DNA from: an uncultured Prevotellaceae bacterium
GTDB taxonomy: Bacteria; Bacteroidota; Bacteroidia; Bacteroidales; Bacteroidaceae
Length of the DNA: 37,114 nucleotides
Reading direction: 5' to 3'
Assembly: GCA_945833925.1 (NCBI GenBank)
Contig: CAMAFX010000018.1
Coordinates: 1 to 37,114, forward strand
This document shows, one piece after another, positions 18,107-27,290 of this stretch. Every line of letters begins with the position of its first letter. Within the stretch, counting starts at the first letter, position 1. The position numbers and the translations under genes are program-made. The notes below the pieces were generated by a model that saw only the letters and a list, made by a program, of their open reading frames with translations, was not told where the DNA came from and ran no database searches.

Positions 18107-18145
18107 AAGAGCAATGTCCTCAGAAATCAATAGGATATTGCTCTT
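18107..18145 (+). terminator. Terminator of the RecQ C-terminal-like gene, running into the GH25 gene
   Basis: 14-base arms (18107-18120 and 18132-18145) pair completely in plus-strand RNA with one G-U wobble and are followed by TTG; the loop and right arm are the last codons of the convergent GH25 gene. In minus-strand RNA the wobble would be an A-C mismatch, so it mainly serves the plus gene. Confidence 0.6.
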
Positions 18146-19010
18146 TTGTTATACACATACCTTGCAGGCCCTCATACGTTCCGTTGAACACATTGCAGTC
18201 AACACGTCCATCCACACCATCCACTCTTCCGCAGTCGGTATACTGCCACATCATCCAGTTTCCGTTGTATTCCAACTTATCCTTGTAATAATGTGCAATC
18301 CAGAACGGATAATCATTGAACTCCTCCGTATTAAGGAAGTCCCTCTTAAAAGAATAATAGGTATAGATGATGGGCTTCGTTCCATAATGGTTGCCCACTA
18401 TCTCGAGCCACTCTCTAACCTCCTTTCGCAGTTCAGCCACTGACACTCCCCCACTCTTTTCAATATCAAGAACAGGAGGCAGGTCACCGGGTACAAGATG
18501 AACCTGCGACAGAAAATACTCTGCTTGCTTCTTGGCACTTGTACCAGGAATGAAGAAATGATAAGCTCCTCTTATGAACGAGTATTTTCTCGCCTGGTAG
18601 AAATTATCATTGAATGTCTTGTCAAAAATGGTTGTGCCTTCGGTAGCTTTCATAATGACAAAGCTAACCTTATTGCCTGCCAACTCGCCATCCTGCAGTT
18701 TGCTCCAGTTCACGCTTCGCTGGTAATGCGAGATATCAATTCCCCTCACCTCGTAGCCGTCAGGCTCTGGTACTATACCATATTTTGCTTTCCATGGCAG
18801 TGAGAAATGCAGCACAACCTGCAAGATAAAGAAGACATACAGAAAGCCCACGACAATACCCCCCAACCACAATATCCAGGCTGGGATGCGAGATAGAAAC
18901 CGAACAAACCAATTAGGATTTTTAAAACTGCTACCGCGACGCCTTTGTTTCGGACGTCGGGTAGCAGTTTGTTTCGGCTTGCTATTGTATGTAGCTTTTC
19001 TGCTTGTCAT
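18120..19010 (-). CDS. Membrane-anchored GH25 lysozyme
   Basis: A 296-residue muramidase-like protein. A basic N-terminus (residues 1-40) precedes one membrane helix at about 43-66, so the catalytic domain is outside the inner membrane. The GH25 barrel spans about 88-285, with Asp92 in GIDISHYQ and the DIE motif Asp182-Glu184 in PPVLDIEKSG as the expected acid pair. It should cut the N-acetylmuramyl bond of peptidoglycan. The start at 19010 (MTSRKATYNS) is preferred over 19031, which adds a Cys-rich heptapeptide. It follows pfp by 50 bases. Confidence 0.92.
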   Translation of the reverse strand: MTSRKATYNSKPKQTATRRPKQRRRGSSFKNPNWFVRFLSRIPAWILWLGGIVVGFLYVFFILQVVLHFSLPWKAKYGIVPEPDGYEVRGIDISHYQRSVNWSKLQDGELAGNKVSFVIMKATEGTTIFDKTFNDNFYQARKYSFIRGAYHFFIPGTSAKKQAEYFLSQVHLVPGDLPPVLDIEKSGGVSVAELRKEVREWLEIVGNHYGTKPIIYTYYSFKRDFLNTEEFNDYPFWIAHYYKDKLEYNGNWMMWQYTDCGRVDGVDGRVDCNVFNGTYEGLQGMCITKEQYPIDF

Positions 19011-19060
19011 TCTTATACATCTGCAAAGCATCTCTGCCTTGCCGTATTCACAATAATCAA

Positions 19061-20710
19061 TTACTTAGCCTGCTCAAGAGCAAGAGTCTTGGTGCACTGG
19101 TCGCATACCTCTGTTGGACCCCAGTACTGGATAGGACCTGGGTAAACGTAGCATGTCTCCTTAGCCCACTTCTCGCGGTGTGCAGCGAAGAACTTGAATG
19201 GAGCACCATCAAGTTCAACCAAAGCCTTGCGGATTACAGGCTTGTTGGCACCGTTACGACGCTCGATGTTCATCATCATTGTGATGGGCACACCACCGGC
19301 GATCCACTCAGCAGCAGGTGCTGTAGTGTTCTTGATTACTGACATGTAACCTGTCTTGCCATTGCTGATCAGACGGCTTGCATTGTAACCGAGGCTGTAG
19401 CAGTAGTCAGCATCGTAGTTAGAAGGAGCTGCGCAGCGACCCTCATAACCGAAGAAGTGGTGCTGAGCGCTGAACTTACCATTGTAGTTGCCTTCCTTCT
19501 TCCACTCACCGAGCTTCTTTGCAACCATTGCAGAGAGCAACTTCTCTGTCTCGATAAGAGATACCTGTACGTTTCCGTGTGGGTCACGGTCGAGGCAGAG
19601 CTGACGCTTAACGTCTGCTGGCAATGACTCAAGAACAGCCTTGTTCTCAGCAGTGATATTGCTCAATACGAATTCTATCTGAGCCTCAGCGCTCTCGAAC
19701 TCACGTGGCTCGCCTGTAGCAGGATCTGTAAGAACCTCGTTCAGCTGAGCAATAAGCTTCTTGATAGCTGGGATGAACTCGATAAGACCCTCTGGTACGA
19801 TAACTGTACCGAAGTTGTTGCCGTCGGCAGCACGCTGAGCAACAGCCTTAGCGATATATGTTACAACGTCGTCAAGTGACATCTGCTTAGCCTCAACCTC
19901 CTCACTTACGAGGCAGATGTTTGGCTGGCACTGCAGAGCGCACTCCAAAGCGATGTGGCTTGCTGAGCGACCCATCACCTTGATGAAGTGCCAGTACTTG
20001 CGTGCTGAGTTACAGTCGCGCTGGATGTTACCTACCAACTCGCTGTATGTCTTACATGCTGTGTCGAAACCGAAGCTTGTCTCAATCTGCTCGTTCTTCA
20101 GGTCACCGTCGATAGTCTTAGGACAACCGATTACCTGAACGCCGTACTTCTTAGCTGCATAGTACTCTGCCAATACACAAGCGTTGGTGTTGGAGTCGTC
20201 ACCACCGATGATAACGAGAGCCTTGATGCCGAGCTCGCGGAGAATCTCGATACCGCTCTCGAACTGAGCTTCCTTCTCCAGCTTTGTACGTCCAGAACCA
20301 ATGATGTCGAAACCACCAGTGTTACGGTACTCGTCGATGAATTCGTCTGTGAACTCTACATACTTGTGATCAACGAGACCGCCAGGACCCATAAGGAAAC
20401 CATAGAGCTTGCTGTCCTTGTTCAATGACTTAACACCATCGTACAGACCGCTGATTACGTTGTGACCGCCAGGAGCCTGACCACCACTCAGGATTATACC
20501 TACGTTGATAGCCTCCTTGTTCTCGCTCTCTGCTGGAACGAACTCAACAACTGGCATACCATAAGTGTTAGGGAACAAAGCCTTGATCTCGTCCTGGTTG
20601 CCTACACTCTGGGTAGCTGCACCTTCCTGAGCCTTTACAGGACCCTGAAGTGCCTTTGGCAACTTGGGCTGATAAGCGGCTCTTGCAATTTGCAATGCAC
20701 TCTTTTCCAT
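19061..20710 (-). CDS. pfp: PPi-dependent 6-phosphofructokinase
   Basis: A 549-residue glycolytic enzyme phosphorylating fructose 6-phosphate with pyrophosphate. The long form (about 550 residues) is the type used by Bacteroidetes. Motifs: GGQAPGGHN at 76-84 for the phosphate donor, GGDDSNTNA at 169-177 (the Asp-Asp that marks the PPi-using type), and PKTIDGDLKN at 197-206 with the catalytic Asp. Its GC content and lack of rare features fit a highly expressed gene. First of two genes with the GH25 lysozyme. Confidence 0.97.
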   Translation of the reverse strand: MEKSALQIARAAYQPKLPKALQGPVKAQEGAATQSVGNQDEIKALFPNTYGMPVVEFVPAESENKEAINVGIILSGGQAPGGHNVISGLYDGVKSLNKDSKLYGFLMGPGGLVDHKYVEFTDEFIDEYRNTGGFDIIGSGRTKLEKEAQFESGIEILRELGIKALVIIGGDDSNTNACVLAEYYAAKKYGVQVIGCPKTIDGDLKNEQIETSFGFDTACKTYSELVGNIQRDCNSARKYWHFIKVMGRSASHIALECALQCQPNICLVSEEVEAKQMSLDDVVTYIAKAVAQRAADGNNFGTVIVPEGLIEFIPAIKKLIAQLNEVLTDPATGEPREFESAEAQIEFVLSNITAENKAVLESLPADVKRQLCLDRDPHGNVQVSLIETEKLLSAMVAKKLGEWKKEGNYNGKFSAQHHFFGYEGRCAAPSNYDADYCYSLGYNASRLISNGKTGYMSVIKNTTAPAAEWIAGGVPITMMMNIERRNGANKPVIRKALVELDGAPFKFFAAHREKWAKETCYVYPGPIQYWGPTEVCDQCTKTLALEQAK

Positions 20711-20957
20711 TTCTTTTCTTTTTTGTTTTAAAGATTAAACATTAATATTTTGTTTTCAACTTTTTCTTGTTGTAAAATATCGATTTTTTATAATTGTCGC
20801 ACTTTATTTGCTTTGCAAATTTAACAAATATCCTATAAAACTACAATATAATAAGGTAATTTATCTTAAAAAAAAGTCAGTTGGAACACAAAAGACAACA
20901 GATATTTGTCCGAACAAGAAAAAATGTATACTTTTACAAAGTTAATTCGAAGAAAAT
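20711..20957. other. Divergent intergenic region between pfp and the plus-strand run
   Basis: An AT-rich 247-base spacer. On the minus strand TAAATTTG (rc of 20816-20823) is a possible -7 element for pfp, which would give a leader of about 100 bases. I see no strong promoter for the plus-strand gene at 20958 and no structured RNA. Confidence 0.4.
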
Positions 20958-21227
20958 ATGGCAAACAAGAGACAATTGAAGAAAGACATAAGCTATCTTT
21001 GCGGCGAACTACTGGCAGAATGCGTGTCTTGCCGGCACTACACCAGCGTCAACCTTGACGACGTTGACAACGTGATGCTCAACATCCTGAACATGCAGGA
21101 CGACATGATATGTCGCGTCAGCCACCCCGAACCAGGCATGAAGGCTCGCGATTTCTTCAAGAAACTGCGCAACGACATGGCAGCACAGACAAGCGACATC
21201 TTCGACCAGATAAACGCATTGATATGA
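20958..21227 (+). CDS. Small conserved hypothetical protein
   Basis: An 89-residue cytoplasmic protein without a recognised domain. Basic start (MANKRQLKKDISYLCGELL), then CVSCRHY, an acidic stretch (NLDDVDNVML) and a helical end (RDFFKKLRNDMAAQTSDIF). Its predicted all-helical layout and the consistent codon use of its neighbours suggest it is real. It overlaps the acyltransferase by ATGA, so translation is coupled. Confidence 0.7.
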   Translation: MANKRQLKKDISYLCGELLAECVSCRHYTSVNLDDVDNVMLNILNMQDDMICRVSHPEPGMKARDFFKKLRNDMAAQTSDIFDQINALI

Positions 21228-21769
21228 TTCAGTCGCTCTGCAAGAAGATACTCTTCGACTGGATGGGCTACAAGAACAATGTCACTGTCACTCTACCCGA
21301 CAAATACATTATTGCCCTTGCCCCACACACCTCCAACTGGGACTTTGTCATAGGCATACTCTACAGCCGGGCTATGGGTTTCAGATGCGACTTCATGATC
21401 AAGAGCTTCTGGTTTTTCTGGCCGATGGGACCTCTGATGCGCGCTCTTGGAGGCGTACCTGTAGTGCGTAGCAAGAACATGAGTCTCACCGATCAGCTGG
21501 CGGAAGCCGCAAGGTCTCGCAAGACCTTCCACCTCTGCATCACCCCCGAGGGTACACGCAAGCGTGTAACCGAATGGAAGAAAGGTTTTTATTATATAGC
21601 CTTGAAAGCCAACATCCCCATCCTCCTCTACGCGCTCGACTACAAGACAAAAGAGATAACATGCACCAAGTCTGTTGTTCCTGACGGAAACTACGACGTG
21701 CAACTTAAAGAGATAAAGGAATACTACAGAGACGTTCAGGGTAAGCATCCCGAACTATTCTCCATTTAA
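21224..21769 (+). CDS. 1-acylglycerol-3-phosphate acyltransferase-like protein
   Basis: A 181-residue member of the PlsC-type acyltransferases. The catalytic HX4D box is HTSNWD (His35, Asp40), and the substrate-binding EGTR is at 109-112 (TPEGTRKRV). The start is the ATG within the upstream stop (ATGA); an apparent longer frame from 21110 is only the shadow of the upstream gene. It is shorter than typical PlsC (about 240) and close to a short Bacteroidetes subgroup. Substrate unknown; it probably acts at the inner membrane face. Confidence 0.85.
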   Translation: MIQSLCKKILFDWMGYKNNVTVTLPDKYIIALAPHTSNWDFVIGILYSRAMGFRCDFMIKSFWFFWPMGPLMRALGGVPVVRSKNMSLTDQLAEAARSRKTFHLCITPEGTRKRVTEWKKGFYYIALKANIPILLYALDYKTKEITCTKSVVPDGNYDVQLKEIKEYYRDVQGKHPELFSI

Positions 21770-21773
21770 CGAT

Positions 21774-24482
21774 ATGCGAATATTAACATTCTTGGCTTTT
21801 CTTTTGGTCACTACATTCTGCAGTGGCCAAATTGCCGTTTATAAGGACACTGTCCAATCGGGCGATGCTACTCCGGCTCCCTACCAGCCACGCCTCACCT
21901 GGGGCGACATCGAGTACCACGGCAATCCCTGGGTCTATAATGCAAGTCAGCCTTACCAGATTACCAATGGTCTGCAGGGCAGGCACGTCAGCATGTGGGC
22001 AAGCCACGGCAACTACTACGACGTCGTCGAACATAAATGGACATGGCAGCGTCCACCACTCTACTGCACCCGCGAGGACCTATTCACTCAGACCTTCGCC
22101 GTTCAGTACGTCTATCCCATGCTCGAACGTGCAGGAGCCATTGTCTGGACTCCTCGCGAACGCTCGTGGAACCGTCTCGAGGTAATCGTCGACAACGACA
22201 GCGTCTCTGCCACACACAGTCTGATGGGCACATCCACATACAAGGAAGTAAACGGCAAGTATGAGTGGGAGAACGCCGGCACAGGTTTCGCTCTCACACG
22301 CGAAGTATACCACGACAAGGAGAATCCATTTACCGAGGGAACGGCAAGGATGGCTGAGGCTGTAAACAGCAAGCGCGGTTCAAGCAGCATCGTCTGGACA
22401 CCCTCTATCCCAAAGGATGGCAGCTACGCTGTCTATCTCTCTTATCCGCAGCTGCCGACCAATGTCCCCGATGCCACCTTCACCATACGTCACCGTGGCA
22501 TAAGCACCAGTATCAGGGTCAATCAGCAGATGGGTGGCGGCACATGGGTGTATGTCGGAGAGTTTGACTTCTCTGCCGGCAACACAAGAGACAACAACAT
22601 CAGCCTCACCAACATCAGTAACTATCGTGGCACGGTTGCTGCCGATGCCATACGTCTTGGGGGCGGTATGAGCAACATAGCCCGAAGCGACTCAACCGGC
22701 GTCAATCCCACTATGAGCGGTCTGCCTCGCTATCTTGAGGCAGGACGTTACTACACTCAGTGGGCAGGCTTCCCCTACGAGGTCTATTCTGCCAAGAACG
22801 GTTCTACCGACTATGGCGACGACATTAACGCACGTCCACTTTCAACCAACTATCTCGCACGCGGTTCAGTATATCTGCCTGGCGACAGTGGGCTATGCGT
22901 TCCTCTGGAATTGTCGCTTGCCATGCACAGCGATGCCGGCTATTTCGTTGACGACTCTTACGTTGGCAGTCTCGGCATCTTCACATCCGACTTCGAAGAC
23001 GGTATATTGCCGAGCGGACTCAGCCGTATGGCATCCGGCGAGATGAGCAATCAGCTGCTTCTCTCCGTCAATCGCGACCTGAACCGTCTTTACGGCAACT
23101 GGGTCGTACGCGAGAATCGCGACAACAACTATGGCGAGACGCGTATACCACGCCTCCCCTCTGCCATCTTGGAGATGTTCTCGCACGAGAGTTTTGCCGA
23201 GATGCGCCTGGGTCATGACCCCAACTTCAAGTTCAACTTCTCGCGTTCAGTCTATAAGGCAATATTGCGGTATATAGCCAGGATGCACGGCATTACAAAG
23301 GTTGTTGTTGCACCGCTGCCTGTCGAGGGTTTTGCTGCTGAGACCGACCATATAAACCGACGCATCAAACTCTCCTGGAAACCCGTCGACGACCGTCTCG
23401 AAGCAACTGCCCGCCCCACATCATTCATTGTATACACAAAACGTGGTGAGTACGGATGGGACAACGGCACCGTCGTTTCGGAACCTGTCCATTATGTCGA
23501 TGCTGAGGAGGATGTACTATATTCTTTCCGCGTCGAAGCTCTCAACACAGGCGGCAGGAGTATGCCGAGCGAGGAGCTTTGCGCCATGCTCAGCAGTGTG
23601 CCCTACGCACCGCAGATGCTCATCGTCAACGGATTCACCCGTCTGGCGTCACCACAGGTTGTCGACAACGAGAAGGAACGCGGCTTCGACCTCAACAGCG
23701 ACCCAGGCGTGGCATATATGCACACCCCAGCCTTCTGCGGTCACCAGATTAGTTACGACCGCAGCGGACTTGGAGTGGTCAATGACGGCGGACAGGGCTG
23801 GAGCAACGACGATATGGCAGGCACACTTGTATGTGGCAACACCTTCGACTACCCCACTCTCCATGCCGGCGACTTCAGCGCGACAGGTCACTACAACATT
23901 TCCTCGTGCAGCAGAAACGCTTTCGAGAACCATTACCTGAGCATCGACTCGTACAAGATGATAGACCTTATTCTCGGAGCTCAGCGGGACGACGGATACT
24001 CCATAAGTGTACAGCATGACGTCCACACACCAACGAACGACTTCACGACACTATCGCCAGCCATACAGAAGATACTGTCTAACTACACATCCTCGGGAGG
24101 TCGTCTGCTGCTGAGCGGAGCATACATAGGTACCGACTTCTCCACTGCCGATGACACTCTCTTCGCAGAGAGAGTCCTTCACCTCGAGTATGCGGGCCGC
24201 GAGTACGCCGACTCGTTGCTCACCATGCAAGGTATGAACACACAGTCGACCCTTTTGATGCGTCCAAACGAGGATCACCTCAGTACAGCCTTCACAAGCA
24301 TTGTACAACCCAAGGGCGAGGCATTCTCCATTCTCACCTACGGTTCTGGTCACAGCGCTGCTATTGCATATAAAGGCGTCGACAGTCGCACCATCTCCCT
24401 TGGATTCCCAATCGAGCATCTCCAGGAAGCCAGCACGCGCCGCCAACTGATGGCAGCCTTCGCTAACTTCCTGCTAAAATAA
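21774..24482 (+). CDS. Secreted amidase-like cell-wall protein with an inserted domain (annotated elsewhere as xanthan lyase)
   Basis: A 902-residue exported protein. Signal peptide 1-19. The zinc amidase core (Amidase_3) is split: first part near 60-130 with His78 (ASHGNYY) and Glu102 (TREDLF), second part near 315-500 with His385 (MHSDAG) and Glu467 (AILEMFSHESF) at the expected catalytic place. Between them, about 135-300, lies a beta-sandwich like the golvesin C-terminal domain. After 510 comes a fibronectin type III-like domain, then a C-terminal alpha/beta domain. It should remodel peptidoglycan by cleaving the muramyl-alanine amide. It begins 4 bases after the acyltransferase stop. Confidence 0.8.
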   Translation: MRILTFLAFLLVTTFCSGQIAVYKDTVQSGDATPAPYQPRLTWGDIEYHGNPWVYNASQPYQITNGLQGRHVSMWASHGNYYDVVEHKWTWQRPPLYCTREDLFTQTFAVQYVYPMLERAGAIVWTPRERSWNRLEVIVDNDSVSATHSLMGTSTYKEVNGKYEWENAGTGFALTREVYHDKENPFTEGTARMAEAVNSKRGSSSIVWTPSIPKDGSYAVYLSYPQLPTNVPDATFTIRHRGISTSIRVNQQMGGGTWVYVGEFDFSAGNTRDNNISLTNISNYRGTVAADAIRLGGGMSNIARSDSTGVNPTMSGLPRYLEAGRYYTQWAGFPYEVYSAKNGSTDYGDDINARPLSTNYLARGSVYLPGDSGLCVPLELSLAMHSDAGYFVDDSYVGSLGIFTSDFEDGILPSGLSRMASGEMSNQLLLSVNRDLNRLYGNWVVRENRDNNYGETRIPRLPSAILEMFSHESFAEMRLGHDPNFKFNFSRSVYKAILRYIARMHGITKVVVAPLPVEGFAAETDHINRRIKLSWKPVDDRLEATARPTSFIVYTKRGEYGWDNGTVVSEPVHYVDAEEDVLYSFRVEALNTGGRSMPSEELCAMLSSVPYAPQMLIVNGFTRLASPQVVDNEKERGFDLNSDPGVAYMHTPAFCGHQISYDRSGLGVVNDGGQGWSNDDMAGTLVCGNTFDYPTLHAGDFSATGHYNISSCSRNAFENHYLSIDSYKMIDLILGAQRDDGYSISVQHDVHTPTNDFTTLSPAIQKILSNYTSSGGRLLLSGAYIGTDFSTADDTLFAERVLHLEYAGREYADSLLTMQGMNTQSTLLMRPNEDHLSTAFTSIVQPKGEAFSILTYGSGHSAAIAYKGVDSRTISLGFPIEHLQEASTRRQLMAAFANFLLK

Positions 24483-24484
24483 AA

Positions 24485-24574
24485 GAATTATCGAAACATC
24501 GAAGACCCGAATTATCGAAACATCGAGCCATCGAAAACTCGAGCCATCGAAAACTCGAAACCATCGAACAAATC
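24485..24574 (+). repeat. 8-base repeat array between the amidase-like gene and ygiQ
   Basis: About eleven diverged units of 8 bases (two of 9) with the pattern GA-NNN-ATC, for example GAATTATC, GAAACATC, GAGCCATC, GAAAACTC. The variable bases lie between a fixed GA and a mostly fixed TC. The array ends six bases before the ygiQ ATG, so it covers the ribosome-binding region. Confidence 0.75.
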
Positions 24575-24580
24575 ATCAAC

Positions 24581-26575
24581 ATGAACAAAACAGACTGGCT
24601 ACCAACGACACGCAAGGAAATGGAGCTGCGAGGCTGGGACTCGCTCGACATCATCCTGTTCAGCGGAGACGCCTACGTCGACCATCCCTCTTTTGGAGCG
24701 GCGGTGGTAGGTCGTATCTTCGAGGCTGAGGGTCTGCGCGTCGGCATCATACCGCAACCCGACTGGCATGGCGACCTGCGCGACTTCAAGCGACTCGGCC
24801 GTCCGCGCCTCTTCTTTGGTGTCTCGCCAGGTTGCATGGACTCAATGGTAAACAAATACACTGCCGCACGCCGTTTACGCAAGGAGGACGCCTACAGTCC
24901 CGACGGACGTCACGACATGCGTCCAGAATACCCCACCATCGTCTACACCGAGTGCATTCGCAAAATCTATCCCGATGTGCCGGTCGTACTTGGTGGCATT
25001 GAGGCATCGCTGCGCCGTCTCTCACACTACGACTACTGGAAGGACAAGCTGCGTCCAAGCATTCTCTGCGAGACAGATGCCGACATGATAACTTACGGCA
25101 TGGGCGAGAAGGTCAACGTCGAACTTGCCAATCGTCTGCTCAGCATCATTGAAGAATACGACGAGACCCTCGACTACGACGACAACGGCAACGCCATCAT
25201 CACACGTGCAGCTTTCCGCAAAGCAGTGTGTCAACCCGAACCAATCAGGCAGACAGTCATGCTCTACGACCAAGTACCTGATACTAAGCACATCCTGCTC
25301 CATTCCTTTAGCGAGTGCCAGCAGAACCCCAAGTCGCAGGCAGACAACTTCCGCCATATCGAAGAGGAGAGCAACAAGATGCATGCAGAGACACTCGTCC
25401 AGCAGACAGGCAATCGCTACGTGGTTGTCGAACCACCATTCCCACCACTCTCGTCCGAGGAACTCGACCACTCGTTCGACCTCCCCTACACTCGTCTGCC
25501 GCATCCCAAGTACAAGGGCAAGCGCATTCCTGCCTTCGACATGATAAAGTTTTCCGTCAACATGCACCGTGGCTGTTTTGGCGGATGCGCATTCTGCACC
25601 ATCAGCGCACACCAGGGCAAGTTCATCGTGAGCCGTTCGAAGGAGAGCATTCTCAAGGAAGTCAAGAAGGTAACGGAGATGGAAGGCTTCAAGGGCTACC
25701 TGTCAGACCTTGGCGGACCGAGCGCCAATATGTACTGTATGAAGGGCAAGAACCTCAAGGCATGTGCTGCATGCAAACGCCCAAGCTGTATTCACCCTGC
25801 CGTCTGCCCCAACCTTAACGCCGACCACCGTCCACTCCTCGACATATACAAGGCTGTCGACGCACTGCCCGGCATCAAGAAGAGCTTCATCGGCAGCGGC
25901 GTGCGCTACGACCTCCTTCTCCACGACTACAAGGACGAGAATCTGAACCGTGCTGCACGGGAATATACGCGCGAACTGATAACCAATCACGTGAGTGGCA
26001 GACTGAAGGTGGCGCCCGAGCACACCAGCGACCACGTTCTCGATGTCATGCGCAAACCAACCTTCCGTCTCTTCCACGAGTTCAAGAAGGTTTTCGAGGA
26101 TGTTTGCCGTCGTCAGAACCTCAACCAGCAGATTATACCATACTTCATAAGCAGCCATCCCGGATGCACCACCGAGGACATGGCAGAACTGGCAGCCATA
26201 ACCAAGGACCTCAACTTCCAGCTCGAGCAGGTGCAGGACTTCACGCCAACACCAATGACGGTAGCCACCGAGGCATGGTACACTGGCTATCACCCATACA
26301 CACTCGAACCCATCTACAGCGCCAAGTCGCCAGATGACAAGCTGCGCCAACGCATGTTCTTCTTCTGGTACAAGCCAGAGGAACAGCGCAGCATCATCAA
26401 CGAATTGACACGTCTGCGCCGTCCCGACCTTATCAACCGCCTCTTCGGAAAGACGTCATTCGGCAATCAAGGAGCAAGGCAACAAAAAAGCTTCCAAAGA
26501 GAAAGCCACAACAAAGGAGAGCACAACAAAGGAGAGCATAACAAAGGAGGCCACAAAAAAAGAACAAATAAATAA
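24581..26575 (+). CDS. ygiQ: YgiQ-family radical SAM protein
   Basis: A 664-residue cytoplasmic radical SAM enzyme. A cobalamin-binding-like N-terminal region (about 20-200) is followed by the radical SAM core with the cluster ligands Cys332, Cys336 and Cys339 (MHRGCFGGCAFC). A downstream Cys-rich insert (CAACKRPSCIHPAVC) could hold a further cluster. The family's reaction is not settled. The C-terminus ends in three imperfect HNKGE/HNKGG pentapeptides encoded by 15-base DNA repeats. The start at 24581 (MNKTDWLPTTRKEMELRGWDSLD) is the family start. Confidence 0.93.
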   Translation: MNKTDWLPTTRKEMELRGWDSLDIILFSGDAYVDHPSFGAAVVGRIFEAEGLRVGIIPQPDWHGDLRDFKRLGRPRLFFGVSPGCMDSMVNKYTAARRLRKEDAYSPDGRHDMRPEYPTIVYTECIRKIYPDVPVVLGGIEASLRRLSHYDYWKDKLRPSILCETDADMITYGMGEKVNVELANRLLSIIEEYDETLDYDDNGNAIITRAAFRKAVCQPEPIRQTVMLYDQVPDTKHILLHSFSECQQNPKSQADNFRHIEEESNKMHAETLVQQTGNRYVVVEPPFPPLSSEELDHSFDLPYTRLPHPKYKGKRIPAFDMIKFSVNMHRGCFGGCAFCTISAHQGKFIVSRSKESILKEVKKVTEMEGFKGYLSDLGGPSANMYCMKGKNLKACAACKRPSCIHPAVCPNLNADHRPLLDIYKAVDALPGIKKSFIGSGVRYDLLLHDYKDENLNRAAREYTRELITNHVSGRLKVAPEHTSDHVLDVMRKPTFRLFHEFKKVFEDVCRRQNLNQQIIPYFISSHPGCTTEDMAELAAITKDLNFQLEQVQDFTPTPMTVATEAWYTGYHPYTLEPIYSAKSPDDKLRQRMFFFWYKPEEQRSIINELTRLRRPDLINRLFGKTSFGNQGARQQKSFQRESHNKGEHNKGEHNKGGHKKRTNK

Positions 26576-26578
26576 CCG

Positions 26579-26633
26579 ACCCATCGAGACATCGAAATAT
26601 CGAGACATCAAGACATTAAGACATCAAGAAAAC
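26579..26633 (+). repeat. 8-base repeat array between ygiQ and the DUF4494 gene
   Basis: About seven units of 8 bases (first one 7), such as GAGACATC, GAAATATC, AAGACATC, with the same GA/AA-NNN-ATC phase as the array upstream of ygiQ. Confidence 0.7.
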
Positions 26634-26657
26634 ATTATTAACAAAAACAACAACGAT

Positions 26658-27107
26658 ATGTGGTTTACATGTAAGATTAAGTACGACAAGGTCATGGAAG
26701 ATGGCCTTATCAAGAAGACATCAGAGAGTTACCTTGTTGACGCCCTGAGCTTTACCGAGGCAGAGGCACGTTTCATCGAGGAGATGGAACCCTATATGAG
26801 CGGTGAGTTCGAGGTGACAGACATCAAGAAGACAAAGGTGGCAGAGCTCTTCGAGAGCGAGGACTCACTCGCTGACAAGTGGTACAACGCCAAGGTTGCC
26901 TTCATCACACTCGACGAGAAGACCGGTGCCGAGAAACGCACCATCTCCCCAATGATGATACAGGCAGTCGACTTCCACGACGCATTGAAGAACCTCGACA
27001 GGGGTATGAGCGGAACAATGGGCGACTACGCCATTGTCAGCATCACCGAAACTGCCATCATGGACGTCCTTCGCCCAGACCTCGGCGAAAAGAAAGAAGA
27101 GGAATAA
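26658..27107 (+). CDS. DUF4494 domain protein
   Basis: A 149-residue protein, almost entirely the DUF4494 domain confined to Bacteroidetes: MWFTCKIKYDKV at the start, the helix SFTEAEARFIEEMEPY, and a middle strand WYNAKVAFITLDEKTG. Function unknown; the compact alpha+beta layout and absence of a signal peptide suggest a cytoplasmic role. Last gene of the plus-strand run. Confidence 0.9.
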   Translation: MWFTCKIKYDKVMEDGLIKKTSESYLVDALSFTEAEARFIEEMEPYMSGEFEVTDIKKTKVAELFESEDSLADKWYNAKVAFITLDEKTGAEKRTISPMMIQAVDFHDALKNLDRGMSGTMGDYAIVSITETAIMDVLRPDLGEKKEEE

Positions 27108-27147
27108 CAATCAACGAGACATCGAGCAAACGATAATTCAGAAAAGC

Positions 27148-27219
27148 GAGTTATCGAAGAATCGAGCTATCAAGTTGTCGAGTTATCGAGTTATCGAGTT
27201 ATCGAGTTATCGAGTTATC
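27148..27219 (+). repeat. 8-base tandem array after the DUF4494 gene
   Basis: Nine units of 8 bases. The first four vary (GAGTTATC, GAAGAATC, GAGCTATC, AAGTTGTC) and the last five (27180-27219) are identical GAGTTATC. Same GA-NNN-ATC phase as the two arrays upstream. Confidence 0.85.
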
Positions 27220-27224
27220 GAAAA

Positions 27225-27270
27225 CACAACGGCGTTCGCTCATGGAGCGAACGCCGTTGTTGTATCTTCT
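27225..27270. terminator. Bidirectional terminator between the DUF4494 gene and fcl
   Basis: A perfect 16-base stem (27226-27241 against 27245-27260) with a 3-base loop ATG. Both flanks are only moderately T-rich (TGTATCTT on plus, GTTTTC on minus). Its place between two convergent genes fits a shared terminator. Confidence 0.75.
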
Positions 27271-27290
27271 TACATAACACTTAGTCATCC

